From Anaerotignum faecicola (GTDB lineage Bacteria > Bacillota > Clostridia > Lachnospirales > Anaerotignaceae): DNA of 64,000 nucleotides. Of this stretch, positions 10,596 through 20,427 are shown one piece after another; the first letter of the stretch is position 1, and each line of letters opens with the position of its first letter. The stretch is taken from assembly GCA_024460105.1 (NCBI GenBank), contig JANFXS010000001.1, positions 87,895 to 151,894 on the forward strand. The letters are read 5' to 3'. The notes under the pieces were generated by a model. It was given only the letters and a program-made list of their open reading frames with translations, had not been told where the DNA came from and did not search any database. Made by a program: the position numbers and the translations under genes.

Positions 10596-11010
10596 TTAAA
10601 AGTCCCCTTACTCCTATAATAAACATGTTTTATAACCACTGATCTCAGCAAAAAAATCATACTCAATCTGAAAATAACGGCACATCGCATAAGTGAAATT
10701 CATCACATAAATTCAGGCTGTTAAAATATGCCCTGCATCTTTATATTCATTCACCTGCCGGAGCTTTCATTAATTATTTCCAAAAATTAAATTATGTCAA
10801 AAATGTTCGGTTTATTTAAAATAAAGCCGCCATATTTTATCTAACCTTGCTCCTTCTATGAATAAGACTGCTTCGCCGACGTTGAAAACAGGCGCTCCTG
10901 TTTTATGGTAAAACCAAAGCCGAATACAATTTCAACTTTGGCTTTGCCACAGCCAAAACCGTTTGTTATTAAAAATATATACGTTTGAAATTATTATTTG
11001 TCTGCCGTCT
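10596..11010. other. Intergenic region with stem-loops, no gene seen
   Basis: No supported reading frame. AAAACAGG and CCTGTTTT form an eight-pair hairpin at 10885-10904. CAAAGCC and GGCTTTG pair at 10915-10946 and, read on the minus strand, are followed by GTTTT, so this is the likely terminator of the lon-engB operon. Confidence 0.45.
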
Positions 11011-11610
11011 TTAATTATTTTTTTCAATACCGACAATGTTTTCTATAACGTCCCAAAGTTCCTCAACCCCTGCTTTTGAAACGCCTGAAAACGGAATAAG
11101 TTTATCCTGTGCCGAAAGGTTAAGCTTCTTTTTTATAACGGAAAGCTGTTTTTGTATCTGGCTTCTGTTAATCTTATCAACTTTAGTGGCGGCAATTATA
11201 ATATCATATCCGTAATGTTTAAGCCATTCATACATCAAAATATCGTTTTGGCCCGGTTCATGACGAATATCCACAAGCATAACTATCGCTTCAAGTTCTT
11301 CCCTCTTTTCAAGATATTCCTCAATCATCCTTCCCCACTTTTCAATCTCACTTTTTGGGGCTTTGGCATATCCGTATCCGGGAACGTCAACGATGTACAA
11401 AAGGTTCTCAACATTATAAAAATTTATTGTCCGTGTCTTTCCGGGGCTTGAACTTGTTCTTGCCAATGCTTTCCGGCGTACCATCGCATTTATAAGCGTA
11501 GACTTTCCGACATTGCTTTTTCCCACGAACGCAACCTCCGGCAGACCGGTGCCAGGATACTGCGAGTGTTTAACGCCGACGGCTTCAAGGTTTACGTTTA
11601 TTACTTCCAT
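11011..11610 (-). CDS. engB: Ribosome-biogenesis GTP-binding protein EngB (YsxC/YihA)
   Basis: A 199-residue TRAFAC GTPase with all its motifs: G1 GKSNVGKST (about 30-38), the switch region SSSPGKTRTINFYNV, G3 DVPGYGYA (about 74-81), G4 TKVDK (about 141-145) and G5 FSGVSKAG. EngB acts in late assembly of the large ribosomal subunit and is usually essential. Its start overlaps the end of lon by 10 bases, so translation is coupled. The lon-engB order is the standard Firmicutes arrangement. Confidence 0.96.
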   Translation of the reverse strand: MEVINVNLEAVGVKHSQYPGTGLPEVAFVGKSNVGKSTLINAMVRRKALARTSSSPGKTRTINFYNVENLLYIVDVPGYGYAKAPKSEIEKWGRMIEEYLEKREELEAIVMLVDIRHEPGQNDILMYEWLKHYGYDIIIAATKVDKINRSQIQKQLSVIKKKLNLSAQDKLIPFSGVSKAGVEELWDVIENIVGIEKNN

Positions 11611-13934
11611 ATACTTTCTCCTCCCGCCATGGCATTGTTAAAAACATCTTCCGCGCCCTTGGCAAATATAAATTCCATGCCTTCTTTTACATTGTCAGGC
11701 ATATCGATATAGTCCTTCTCATTTTCCGACGGGATAATAACAGTTTTAATACCCGCCTGCTTTGCGGCTAAAATTTTTTCTTTAAGGCCGCCTATCGCAA
11801 GCACACGGCCTCTGATTGTAATTTCACCCGTCATAGCCACATCGTTTCTCACCGATACGCCCGTCAGCGCCGAAACTATGGCAGTAGCCATAGTGATTCC
11901 CGCTGAAGGCCCGTCTTTCGGGACAGCCCCTTCCGGTATATGTATATGAAGGTCTGTTTCTTTATAAAAGTTCTCGTTCAACTTTATTTCCGAAGCCTTT
12001 GAACGTATATAAGTTATGGCTGCCTTTGCAGATTCTTTCATAACGTCGCCCATGTTTCCGGTGAGTTCAAACCTCCCGCTTCCTTTCATTGCGCTGACTT
12101 CAACTTCAAGTGTTTCTCCGCCTGCGCTTGTCCATGCAAGGCCGCGAACAACGCCGACTTTAGGGCTTTCATTTGCGGCAAGCCGTCTTACTTTTGGCCT
12201 CCCCAGATATTTTTCAATGTTTCCTTCGGTAATTTTAACGCTCTTTATTTCCCCTTCAAGCAGCTCTTTTACAGTTTTCCTGCAAATTCGCCCAATCTCC
12301 CTTTCAAGCCCCCTTACGCCGGCTTCCCTTGTATAATTGTTTATAATTGTTTCCATAATGTCCTCGCCGATTTTAAGCTGACGTTTTGAAATACCGTTTA
12401 GTTTAAGCTGTTTGGGATATAAATGCTTCAGCGCTATATTGACTTTCTCGTCAAGGGTGTAACCGGATATGTTTATAAATTCCATCCTGTCCCTCAACGG
12501 TCCCGGTATACGGCTTACATCGTTTGCAGTGCATATAAAAAGGACTTTTGACAAGTCATACGGTATTTCCAAATAATGATCCCTGAAATTATTATTCTGC
12601 TCGCTGTCAAGCACTTCAAGAAGGGCCGAAGCCGGATCTCCATTCAGCGAAACAGAGAGCTTGTCCACTTCGTCAAGCAGTATAAGCGGATTAATTGTCC
12701 CGGCCTGTTTAACGGCATTTAAAATACGTCCGCTCATTGCTCCTATATATGTCCTTCTGTGCCCCCTTATTTCAGCCTCATCCTTTATACCGCCGAGGGA
12801 CATCCTCACATATTTCCGTCCCGTCGCCTTGGCAATGGATTTGGCAACGGAAGTTTTGCCGACTCCCGGAGGCCCGCTTAGGCATATAATAGTAGGGAAA
12901 TTTTCTCCCGTATTCTGCCTTACCGCTAAATACTCCGTTATCCGTTCTTTAACGTCTTTAAGGCCGTAGTGTTCGGAATCAAGTATCTTTTCGGCTTTTG
13001 ATATGTTATGTATTTCGCGGCTTTCTTCGGTCCACGGAAGTTCTAATATATATTCGACATAATTTCTCACCACATTTGATTCGGGGGCGGTAACAGACAT
13101 TTTTGAGAGTTTTTCCGCCTCCCTTTTCACAACGTCTTTAACTGTTTCAGGCATATTTTTATCTTCCGCCGTTTTAATATATTTTTCCGCCAGAGCCTGA
13201 ATCCCGTCCTTATCGCCTAATTCTTCCTGAATTACTTTAAGCTGTTCCCGCAAATAAAACTCCTTCTGATTTTCTTCAACGCGCTTTCGGACCTTGCCTT
13301 CTATTTCGGATTTAAGTTTTATAAATTCTATCTCCCTGTTTAATATATTTATAACCTCACCAAGCCGGGCAAGAGGTTCCGTTCTTTCCAAAAGGCTCTG
13401 TTTTTCATAAACGTCTATTGCAAGCCCCGCCGTTATAACGTCGGCGAGTTTTCCGGGAGTTTTGGCCGAAACTGCGCTTATAACGGCTTCAGAGGCCGTC
13501 GATTTACTGTTAATCGAAAAATACTCCTCCTGCTTTTCCATAGCCAACGACATAAGCGCGTCTATATGGATATTGCCTTCAAATATATCGTCCTCTTTAA
13601 CTGACGAAATTTCTCCGTAAAAACAGTCGTTTTCTTTCAGCAAATAATTCAGCTTTCCTCTTGAAAGTCCTTCGGCAATAATATGAGTCATGCTGTTTGG
13701 AAGCTTTAACACCTGTTTAACTTTGGCAACAACGCCTATTTCATAAAGATCCAAAAGCCCAGGCTCATTTACCTGCGAATCCTTCTGCATAACCAAAAAT
13801 ATAAGATCGTCCCTCTCCTGCGCCTTTTCGACAGCATTAAGGGAGCTTTGCCGTCCAACCGGAAAACTGACTACCGTATACGGTAAAACAGCCATACCCC
13901 TTAAAGGCAGAAGGGGAAATTTAAGTTTGCCCAT
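11601..13934 (-). CDS. lon: ATP-dependent protease La (Lon)
   Basis: The 777-residue protease has the full LonA layout: N-terminal substrate-binding domain (about 5-205), coiled region, AAA+ module with Walker A GPPGVGKT (about 353-360) and Walker [11 protein letters not shown], then a C-terminal serine protease domain with catalytic Ser in DGPSAGIT (about 677) and the partner Lys in [14 protein letters not shown]. It degrades misfolded and selected regulatory proteins in the cytoplasm as a hexamer. AGAGGTG precedes the ATG. It is the first gene of lon-engB. I saw no CIRCE or CtsR box upstream. Confidence 0.97.
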   Translation of the reverse strand: MGKLKFPLLPLRGMAVLPYTVVSFPVGRQSSLNAVEKAQERDDLIFLVMQKDSQVNEPGLLDLYEIGVVAKVKQVLKLPNSMTHIIAEGLSRGKLNYLLKENDCFYGEISSVKEDDIFEGNIHIDALMSLAMEKQEEYFSINSKSTASEAVISAVSAKTPGKLADVITAGLAIDVYEKQSLLERTEPLARLGEVINILNREIEFIKLKSEIEGKVRKRVEENQKEFYLREQLKVIQEELGDKDGIQALAEKYIKTAEDKNMPETVKDVVKREAEKLSKMSVTAPESNVVRNYVEYILELPWTEESREIHNISKAEKILDSEHYGLKDVKERITEYLAVRQNTGENFPTIICLSGPPGVGKTSVAKSIAKATGRKYVRMSLGGIKDEAEIRGHRRTYIGAMSGRILNAVKQAGTINPLILLDEVDKLSVSLNGDPASALLEVLDSEQNNNFRDHYLEIPYDLSKVLFICTANDVSRIPGPLRDRMEFINISGYTLDEKVNIALKHLYPKQLKLNGISKRQLKIGEDIMETIINNYTREAGVRGLEREIGRICRKTVKELLEGEIKSVKITEGNIEKYLGRPKVRRLAANESPKVGVVRGLAWTSAGGETLEVEVSAMKGSGRFELTGNMGDVMKESAKAAITYIRSKASEIKLNENFYKETDLHIHIPEGAVPKDGPSAGITMATAIVSALTGVSVRNDVAMTGEITIRGRVLAIGGLKEKILAAKQAGIKTVIIPSENEKDYIDMPDNVKEGMEFIFAKGAEDVFNNAMAGGESIWK

Positions 13935-14383
13935 TTATAAACACCTCTGCAAAAAAATATAAAAAAATAAGCCAATTACTTTTTTAAGGCATAACAAACA
14001 TACTGCCAAACTGCAAATTGAAATCGAAAACTGCCTAAAAGCGTATATAGCCTAGTTTATACATTATATATCATTTTTCAACAGCTAACAAGGCTAAACT
14101 TTAATATAGAAATTTCTTCTTATATTCAATTTGTCGGCCAATAATTATCAGTTTAAACTTTTTCCCTCCCATTATTTCCCGGCGCTTAACAAAATACTTA
14201 TGAATAAACCTTTCGGCGCATCAGAAACCGCACTGTTTTAAATTTAGGCCTGAATATATCATTATAAAACAGTATAGCCGACTTTAATACAAATCTGTTT
14301 AAAAATGTAAAACCTGTATGCCATATTCGGTATTCAAACCGAAAACTGCAATTCGTACTTTTGTTATTTCACCTTAACCGTCA
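13935..14383. other. Intergenic region upstream of lon
   Basis: AT-rich, no supported gene. It must hold the lon promoter, but no convincing -35/-10 pair stands out. There is no inverted repeat of the CIRCE type and no tandem heptamer of the CtsR type. Confidence 0.3.
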
Positions 14384-14409
14384 GAAAGCCCTGAAAATTC
14401 AGGGCTTTC
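14384..14409 (-). terminator. Stem-loop downstream of lonB
   Basis: GAAAGCCCTGAA pairs with TTCAGGGCTTTC around a two-base loop, 14 bases after the lonB stop codon. The T-run following on the minus strand is short, so termination efficiency is uncertain. Confidence 0.55.
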
Positions 14410-14422
14410 CAATATTTTTTCT

Positions 14423-16057
14423 TTAAGCGGTAAGTATTCCTTTATTCTCTTCTATAAAGCAGATATTAAGTATTTCCTCTGCTTTTTCAACGGCAATAAT
14501 TTCTATATCCATTTTCTCAAAAGATTTTTGGAAGTTGTCTTTCGGTATAATCACCCTTTTTGCCCCAGCCTCGACAGCCGCTTCGATTTTTCTCGGAACT
14601 CCTCCTACAGGCAGTACGCGCCCGCAAATTGAAATTTCCCCCGTCATCGCCAAAGACGGATCCGGAATTTTATTTGTTACAGCCGAATAAATTGCGGTAA
14701 AAATTGCAATCCCGGCCGACGGTCCGTCCACAGGTATTCCGCCCGGAAAATTCAAGTGTATATTATAATCCGAATAATCTATCCCGTAATCCCTTTCCAA
14801 AAGCGTTAAAACATTTTGTACCGAAGATTTTGCAGTGCTCGACCTTTTCATCGTCTGACTGCCGTTTTTTATCTCTTCTTCCTCAACAATGCCTGTGACC
14901 TTAAGCCGTCCCTTTCCGTTTTCGGCTTTTTTCGCCCATGCTTCGATAGTCAAAAGCGTCCCTCCGCTTCCGAAAACTCCTAAACCGTTAACACATCCCG
15001 GCCTTCCCTTCTCCGGAACTTTAAATTCAATCCTCGGCGAGTATCTGCCCCATTTGACAACTCTCTCAATATCGTCTGTCAAAACTTTGTTTCGCTCGTC
15101 CAAAAGCGCAACCGTCGCCGCGGTCTGCATTATATTTACGGCTTCCCTTCCGCTTGAAGCAAACATTGTAACACGTTCTGCCGCATCGCTGCCAAATTCC
15201 ATCGAAACGCTTTCGGCGGCATTTTCCGCAATGCGCTTAATATGGCATTTTTTAAGGCTGTCAAAAAATATTTCCGTACATCGGCTGCGCAGTGCCGGCG
15301 GTATATCCTCCGGAGATCTTGTCGTAGCGCCCACAAGCCTGAAATCAGCCGGAAGGCCGTTTTGGAAAATGTCATGCACATGTTTCGGTATAGTTTTGCT
15401 GTCGCTGTTATAATATGCGCTTGTTAAAAAAACCTTCCTGTCTTCAAGCACTTTGAGTAGCTTATTCATCTGCATAGGGTGGAGTTCACCGATTTCATCT
15501 ATAAAAAGTATGCCTCCGTTAGCCTTTGTAACAGCGCCTTCTTTCGGCTGCGGCACTCCGGCGGCGCCGTATGCTCCCGCACCCTGATAAATAGGGTCGT
15601 GTACGGAACCCATAAGCGGATCGGCAATACTTCTTTCGTCAAAGCGTATCGTTGTGGCGTCCATTTCTATAAACGGGGCGTCTTTTGCAAATGGCGACCC
15701 CTTAACATTTTTCGCCTCTTCAAGCATAAGCCGCGCTGCCGCCGTTTTTCCTATTCCGGGCGGTCCGTATATAATAACGTGCTGCGGGTTTTTGCCGCAC
15801 AAAGCGGCCCTCAAAGCTTCAATTCCTTCCTCCTGTCCTATAATATCGCCGAGGGCTTTCGGACGCACTTTTTCTGCCAAGGGTTCTGTCAGTTTAACTT
15901 TCCTCATTCTTTGTATACGTTCCATTGCCCTGCTTGATTCAAGCGTTCCTGCCGAACGCGTATTGCGTTGATTTTTAAGCGCCCCATAAAAGTACATGCC
16001 GGCAATAACCGTAAATATAAGCTGCCCTATAATAACAACCATAGTCAGAATTTCCAA
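14423..16057 (-). CDS. lonB: LonB-type membrane-anchored ATP-dependent protease
   Basis: The 544-residue protein lacks the long Lon N-domain and instead begins with a membrane anchor (about 7-25). An AAA+ module follows with Walker A GPPGIGKT (98-105) and Walker B GGILFIDEIGEL. A Lon-type peptidase domain has Ser447 in DGPSAG and Lys490 in VPRKIEAA, so the catalytic dyad is intact. In Bacillus the counterpart is made in the forespore. Start: a TTG at 16057 with AGGAAGTGG upstream; no ATG fits better. It is a separate transcription unit from lon, split from it by 488 bases and a hairpin. Confidence 0.93.
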   Translation of the reverse strand: MEILTMVVIIGQLIFTVIAGMYFYGALKNQRNTRSAGTLESSRAMERIQRMRKVKLTEPLAEKVRPKALGDIIGQEEGIEALRAALCGKNPQHVIIYGPPGIGKTAAARLMLEEAKNVKGSPFAKDAPFIEMDATTIRFDERSIADPLMGSVHDPIYQGAGAYGAAGVPQPKEGAVTKANGGILFIDEIGELHPMQMNKLLKVLEDRKVFLTSAYYNSDSKTIPKHVHDIFQNGLPADFRLVGATTRSPEDIPPALRSRCTEIFFDSLKKCHIKRIAENAAESVSMEFGSDAAERVTMFASSGREAVNIMQTAATVALLDERNKVLTDDIERVVKWGRYSPRIEFKVPEKGRPGCVNGLGVFGSGGTLLTIEAWAKKAENGKGRLKVTGIVEEEEIKNGSQTMKRSSTAKSSVQNVLTLLERDYGIDYSDYNIHLNFPGGIPVDGPSAGIAIFTAIYSAVTNKIPDPSLAMTGEISICGRVLPVGGVPRKIEAAVEAGAKRVIIPKDNFQKSFEKMDIEIIAVEKAEEILNICFIEENKGILTA

Positions 16058-16306
16058 ATAACCACTTCCTTTCCAAAATTATTATGGACAAGTAAATGGG
16101 GGATTATCCAACAAAAAAACATTTTATCAGAATATGCCTTTCAGCCTTTATTAAAAACTTGCTCACTATGCCCGACATTACTTTCAGCCGTTTTCCATAC
16201 CGAAAACGCCATACAGAAAATGAATGTCAAACCAAAAGTGATTTTTCTATGTATGCATTCCGTAATGAAGTATGGCAACCTATAATCATTATAATATTTC
16301 AACCAT

Positions 16307-16475
16307 TTAATCCGATTTACAATAGCGCACATGGTTTTAACCGTCAGAAGAGACGCAATAGCCGCGTTAAAGCCACCTGCCGCATGGGTTCCGCGCACCT
16401 GCGGCAAGAGTATATAAGGATGAAATACGGAAAATTTTCCCTATAGGGAATGTATGATCTTATAAACCGATGCTA
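16307..16475. repeat. Inverted-repeat element, copy C (MITE-like family I)
   Basis: The left end, TTAATCCGATTTACAATAGC with GCACATGG beyond, matches the right end of the element read on the minus strand (GTAGCATCGGTTTATAAGAT, then CATACA). The interior GGTTTTAACCGTC and GCAATAGCCGCGTTAAAG blocks are shared with copy D and, inverted, with copy E. Length about 169 bp, upstream of lonB. Confidence 0.72.
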
Positions 16476-16476
16476 C

Positions 16477-16815
16477 ACCTTCAATGTACAAGGGTATATA
16501 TGCTCCATATGGTAAATTTTTCTGCTCTTCGTCATTGCAAATACTTACCTGCGAACTCTCGAAAATTCCTTCGGAAAACGCCGCGTACCGCCACTCTCAC
16601 GCGGTTCGCACCATTACCTCCAGGTAAACCGGAACATTTATGCCTTGAATAACAAAAAAATTCCCCTTTGGGATCAAAGAGTCCAGGACGGCATTAGCGT
16701 GCTTAAGAGCAAGTAAAAAGCATGCGGACGCCGCAAACTACATCAAATGCTTTCAACGCATCTATTAGACTTCTAATGCCGTCCTCAACCGTATATATCC
16801 CTGTACATTTAAGGT
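16477..16815. repeat. Second inverted-repeat element (type II), abutting copy C
   Basis: The left end ACCTTCAATGTACAAGGG (from 16477) is matched on the opposite strand at 16815-16791 by ACCTTAAATGTACAGGGA. The imperfect terminal repeat of about 24 bases has one indel. Inside it, AGGACGGCATTAG (16685-16697) is inverted exactly at 16773-16785. No coding frame of note. It starts directly after copy C ends. Only one copy is seen in this window, so its identity as a mobile element rather than a structured RNA is open. Confidence 0.5.
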
Positions 16816-16888
16816 AATGCCATATTATATTTTTTTAAAATTTAAAATAAGGCATATAGCTATACAACCGCAAAATTTTCAATACAAA

Positions 16889-16912
16889 AAAGCCCTGCAT
16901 ATGCAGGGCTTT
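16889..16912. terminator. Perfectly palindromic terminator after tmRNA
   Basis: AAAGCCCTGCAT followed directly by its exact reverse complement, ATGCAGGGCTTT, flanked by A and T tracts on both sides. It lies six bases past the tmRNA 3' end and can act in either direction. Confidence 0.85.
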
Positions 16913-16918
16913 AAAAAA

Positions 16919-17267
16919 TGGAGATGAGGAGAATCGAACTCCTGTCCGAAAACCCATCCGTAAGAACTTCTCCCATCACAGCTGATTATTTAAAAATTCC
17001 CTCAGATAACCGCCGGTCAGCAGGCTGAAACCCTTGGTAGCTTCATAATTCTTTTTTTGCCTCAAAGCTTTGGCAAAAAAGTGCCCCGCATTATCGACGC
17101 CGGTTGCTTCAGCCGCGGGAAGCGGAAGTCCGACGGGCAGCGCTTAGGCTGCCATTAAAGAATAATCTTTGTCTTTTCTTTTTAAGTTTTCCGGCTTGAT
17201 ACGCAGTTACCGGCCTGCGGATGGCTATTCCTATTTTCAGAGCTCCCGTCGAAACCATTACATCCCC
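16919..17267 (-). ncRNA. ssrA: tmRNA (10Sa RNA)
   Basis: The 5' end GGGGATGTAATGGTTTCGAC and the 3' T-arm segment GGACAGGAGTTCGATTCTCC followed by TCATCTCCA are the standard tmRNA ends. GGGGATG pairs with CATCTCC as the acceptor stem. CCA is not encoded. The message region contains a frame ending in SLMAA followed by TAA, consistent with a degradation tag reading approximately ENLKRKDKDYSLMAA; the exact resume codon is uncertain. Length is 349 bases. It rescues stalled ribosomes together with SmpB, whose gene lies immediately upstream on the same strand. Confidence 0.97.
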
Positions 17268-17288
17268 GTATATACAGCCTGAAATCAA

Positions 17289-17762
17289 TCAGACTGTTAG
17301 GTTACGGATTTTAAAATCCTTTTCGGCTTCTCTAAGCTGATCCTTTTTTGCTATAGTCTGACGCTTATCATAAAGCTTCTTGCCTTTCGCTATGCCGATA
17401 TCCATTTTTACAAGGCTTTTGTAAAAATATACTTTAAGCGGCACAACAGTATATCCGGCTTCCTGTATTGAACGGCCTATTTTGTTAATCTCCGCTTTGT
17501 GGAGCAGAAGCCGCCTTGTCCTAAGGGGATCCTTATTAAATATATTCCCCTGTTCGTACGGGCTTATGTGCATATTATAAATAAACGCTTCCCCGCTTTC
17601 AATACGGATAAAGCTCTCTTTAAGACTGCACTTTCCCTGCCTTAAACTTTTAACCTCAGTACCCGCAAGAGATAATCCTGCCTGAAAGGTTTCTTCTATA
17701 AAATAATCATGATAAGCCTTTTTATTTTGTGCAATAAGGCTTGAGCCTTTTCCTTTAGCCAA
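17289..17762 (-). CDS. smpB: SsrA-binding protein SmpB
   Basis: The frame reaches a GTG at 17771, but that codon overlaps the GGAGGTG ribosome binding site. The TTG at 17762, eight bases after GGAGG, gives the usual N-terminus ([20 protein letters not shown]) and 157 residues. SmpB binds the tRNA-like domain of tmRNA and places it in the ribosomal A site. Family signatures are [18 protein letters not shown] and the basic C-terminal tail with [16 protein letters not shown]. Its stop is only 21 bases before the tmRNA 5' end, an arrangement that suggests coordinated expression. Confidence 0.97.
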   Translation of the reverse strand: MAKGKGSSLIAQNKKAYHDYFIEETFQAGLSLAGTEVKSLRQGKCSLKESFIRIESGEAFIYNMHISPYEQGNIFNKDPLRTRRLLLHKAEINKIGRSIQEAGYTVVPLKVYFYKSLVKMDIGIAKGKKLYDKRQTIAKKDQLREAEKDFKIRNLTV

Positions 17763-17842
17763 AATTATCACCTCCGCGCTGAACTATTATATCACATATA
17801 ACAATACATTTATATTAAAATTTTATTACAAAATAATATATT

Positions 17843-19072
17843 TTATTTATTTTGAACTTTTTCAAATATATACTCGTCTTTCATCTGCTCATAAGGCACT
17901 TCCCTTCCCAGCAGCAGAGAAGTAGTTTCGCTGTGTATCTGCCACAGCCTGTCAATATCTTTTTTTCTTACAGTTTCCCTAAGCACATTGTCGGGAAGGG
18001 AGAGCATTTCGTAAACGCTCCTTACTATAAAGTGATCCTGTTCGTTAACATTTCTGAACTGCGTCCATATGGGCACAAAAGATACCTGTGAAATTTCGGG
18101 CCGCATTTCGCCTTCCTTTTTTATATTAATATTTAATATTATGCCGGCGTTTCTCGGCGGAGTCGTCTGCGAAGATATAAAATTCCCCATTGAATAAATA
18201 ACAAAACAATCCCTTGTTGTTCCGTCGCCATTATCAACTTCTTTAAATTCCATAGGCTGAAGCACATGCGGATGGCTTGCGACAACTATATCCGCCCCCG
18301 CTTCAAACATTTTATCCGCCCATTCCTTGTAGGCGTCCCTTGTATACGTTTCATACTCGACGCCCATATGCGGCAGTACGACAATAAAATCTGCCCCTTC
18401 CGCTTTAGCCCTGGAAATATCATTCTTGATTAAATTTTCATCAAGCATATTCACAAGGTATCCTTCCGGCGCCGGTATTCCGTTTGTACCGTATGTATAT
18501 GAAAGAAACGCTATTTTAATGCCGTTAACGTCTTTGATTAATATATTTTCCCTATCCTCGGCGCTTTTATACGTTCCTATATGTTCTATTCCTAAACTGT
18601 CAAGCACATCAATAGTTCTTAAAAGCCCCGCGGCACGCTTGTCCATACAATGATTATTAGCCGTCGTAACAATATCAATTCCTGCATTTTTCATCGCTTC
18701 GGCGAAGCTGTCTGGCGAATTAAATATCGGATAATCACTGTATCCTCCCGCGCCTTCTCCCGCTAAAACAGTTTCAAAATTTCCTATAACCAAATCAGCG
18801 TTATCAAAATATTTTTTAACATCCTGATAATTGTGGTTGAAATCATACTCGCCTGTTTCGCTGTTGTACGCTTCATTATACTGCCAGCTATGGCACATAA
18901 TATCCCCTATAAACGTGAGCTTAACTTCACTTGTTTCTTCATTTTTTATATCGGAACTTTCTTCAATAATCGATATTTCCGTTTTTATGGCTTCTTCAGC
19001 AGTTCCCATGCCTCCTCCTATTCCCGAAAAAGCCATAGAAAACGCTACTGCCGCCGCTTTTAAATTTATCAC
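17843..19072 (-). CDS. CapA-family protein (poly-gamma-glutamate synthesis / metallophosphoesterase fold)
   Basis: The frame is open from a TTG at 19120, but a GTG at 19072 preceded by AGGCGGTGG is better supported. It gives 409 residues starting with a short hydrophobic signal-like segment (MINLKAAAVAFSMAFSG). The CapA domain starts at FIGDIMCHSWQ and includes GNFETVLAGE, TTANNHCMDKR, VLPHMGVEYE and ASHPHVLQP, which carry the family's conserved Asp, Asn and His residues. CapA homologues take part in capsular poly-gamma-glutamate metabolism, but no capBCE genes are here. An extracytoplasmic hydrolase role is inferred. It lies 80 bases upstream of smpB on the same strand. Confidence 0.85.
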   Translation of the reverse strand: MINLKAAAVAFSMAFSGIGGGMGTAEEAIKTEISIIEESSDIKNEETSEVKLTFIGDIMCHSWQYNEAYNSETGEYDFNHNYQDVKKYFDNADLVIGNFETVLAGEGAGGYSDYPIFNSPDSFAEAMKNAGIDIVTTANNHCMDKRAAGLLRTIDVLDSLGIEHIGTYKSAEDRENILIKDVNGIKIAFLSYTYGTNGIPAPEGYLVNMLDENLIKNDISRAKAEGADFIVVLPHMGVEYETYTRDAYKEWADKMFEAGADIVVASHPHVLQPMEFKEVDNGDGTTRDCFVIYSMGNFISSQTTPPRNAGIILNINIKKEGEMRPEISQVSFVPIWTQFRNVNEQDHFIVRSVYEMLSLPDNVLRETVRKKDIDRLWQIHSETTSLLLGREVPYEQMKDEYIFEKVQNK

Positions 19073-19551
19073 ATTAATCCACCGCCTTATATTTCGGCCC
19101 AAAATAAATCCGGAAGCCAAAATGTAAAATACTACTGTCGTCTACGGCGTGAACCCCATTGGCAATCAAAATTGCCCACGTCAAAATAACAATTTTAAAT
19201 AAAAAAATAATACCTTATTTCAGGATAACTAAATTAACAGCAAAATTTCCGACGCTTTTTTCACAATGTCCTGTTTTTATTTCCGCTTTAACCGTACCGC
19301 GTTGAAACACAGGCCTAAACCGCCTGTTTTGAAAAATTTTGTTAAAAAAATAAAGGCGCCTGTATATTCCTTCTTGAAACAATTTAAATTAAATTTGCTA
19401 TCCCGGCAGGCCGAAACACAGGAAAAATTGTCAAACTGTTTTTTCCTGTATTTTTAGTCTGTAACACCGAACACTTCGGAAACATGGCTTAAACATAAAT
19501 TTAATTTTAAGATAAACAGATTATACGGCGCCGTTCTAAATCAATATAGAA
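19073..19551. other. Intergenic region between cupin and capA-like gene
   Basis: No supported gene. It contains two stem-loops. The weaker pairs ACAGGC with GCCTGT at 19309-19327. The stronger is listed separately. Confidence 0.3.
19418..19449 (-). terminator. Probable terminator of the murA-walJ-rlmH-cupin operon
   Basis: ACAGGAAAAA (19418-19427) pairs exactly with TTTTTCCTGT (19440-19449) over a 12-base loop, about 100 bases beyond the cupin stop codon. The T-rich arm is part of the stem. Confidence 0.45.
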
Positions 19552-19908
19552 TTATTTTGTTTTGTCAAACATAATAAGAGCCGCGATCACAAGATCCTCG
19601 CTGCCCCTGTTTTCCAAGCCGTGGCCTTCGCCCGGAGCGCAATAAGTAACATCGCCCGCTTTAACCTCAACTTCGGTACCGTTATCGTTATAAATTCCTT
19701 CTCCTTTAAGCACAACATATGTTTCGCTTTCTCCGTTATGTACATGGTATCCTATGGAACTGTTCGGCGGAAATGTAACAAAATTAAAAAGCCTTCCGGC
19801 CGCCGTAAACTCGTCGCCTTCCAAAAGAAGTTCAGCAAATATGCTGTTTAATCCTCCCTGTGCGTTTTTCATTTCAACAGTTTTTCTTGTACCGCTTTTT
19901 TTAATCAC
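19552..19908 (-). CDS. Small cupin-domain protein
   Basis: A 118-residue single-domain cupin. The two conserved motifs are visible: GYHVHNGESETYVVLKGEG (about 53-71) with its metal-ligand His and Glu, and the APGEGHGLENRG motif (about 91-102) with a third His. It starts at GTG with AAGGAGG upstream. It is the last gene of the murA-walJ-rlmH run, 31 bases after rlmH. Small cupins of this type are found as sugar isomerases, dioxygenases or ligand sensors; nothing here allows a specific assignment. Confidence 0.85.
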   Translation of the reverse strand: MIKKSGTRKTVEMKNAQGGLNSIFAELLLEGDEFTAAGRLFNFVTFPPNSSIGYHVHNGESETYVVLKGEGIYNDNGTEVEVKAGDVTYCAPGEGHGLENRGSEDLVIAALIMFDKTK

Positions 19909-19939
19909 TTTTAATTCCTCCTTAATATTTAATACCCTA

Positions 19940-20419
19940 TCATTTATGATAAGGTTCGTTTTTATTTATTTTAACGGCTCTATATATCTGCTCCAGAAGA
20001 ATAACTCTCATCATCTGGTGTGGAAATGTCATTTTGGAAAAACTTAAATGGAAACTGCTTTTTCCGATAACCTCCCCGCTTAGCCCCAAAGAGCCTCCTA
20101 TAACAAAAGTTATATGGCTTATGCCGCGCGTCATACTTACGTCAACAAGCTTTGCAAATTCCTCCGAAGAAAGGCTTTTGCCGCCGACTTCCAAAGTGAT
20201 TATAAACGAATCGTCTTTAACAGCCTTTAATATCCGCCGTCCTTCCTTTTCCTTAACTTGTTCCTCCTGCGCCGCGCTCATTGTTTCCGACGCCTTCTCA
20301 TCCGGGAGCTCTGCTATTTCAAGCTTTATATATTTAGAAAGCCTTTTTGAATACTCTTTAACCGCGTCAACCCAATATTTTTCTTTAAGGCGGCCAACGC
20401 AAACAACCGTTATTTTCAT
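19940..20419 (-). CDS. rlmH: 23S rRNA (pseudouridine1915-N3)-methyltransferase RlmH
   Basis: The ATG at 20419 with GAGG upstream gives 159 residues, exactly the family length, starting MKITVVCVGRLKEKYW. The SPOUT-class knot is visible in ITFVIGGSLGLSGEV (about 100-114) and the C-terminal HQMMRVILLEQIYRA signature. The enzyme methylates pseudouridine 1915 in helix 69 of 23S rRNA on assembled ribosomes. It lies eight bases downstream of the walJ-like gene, a neighbourhood conserved in Firmicutes. Confidence 0.97.
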   Translation of the reverse strand: MKITVVCVGRLKEKYWVDAVKEYSKRLSKYIKLEIAELPDEKASETMSAAQEEQVKEKEGRRILKAVKDDSFIITLEVGGKSLSSEEFAKLVDVSMTRGISHITFVIGGSLGLSGEVIGKSSFHLSFSKMTFPHQMMRVILLEQIYRAVKINKNEPYHK

Positions 20420-20427
20420 ACTAAACC

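Noticed and set aside
13935..14422. CIRCE or CtsR sites expected near lon and clp genes
   Set aside because: Neither the nine-base inverted repeat nor the tandem heptamer could be found here or upstream of tig.
16068..16652. Several overlapping frames upstream of lonB
   Set aside because: They lie in repeat copies C and the adjoining element, lack start signals and have unlikely composition.
19268..19330. Hairpin at 19309-19327 as a riboswitch
   Set aside because: The stem is short and matches no conserved aptamer pattern.
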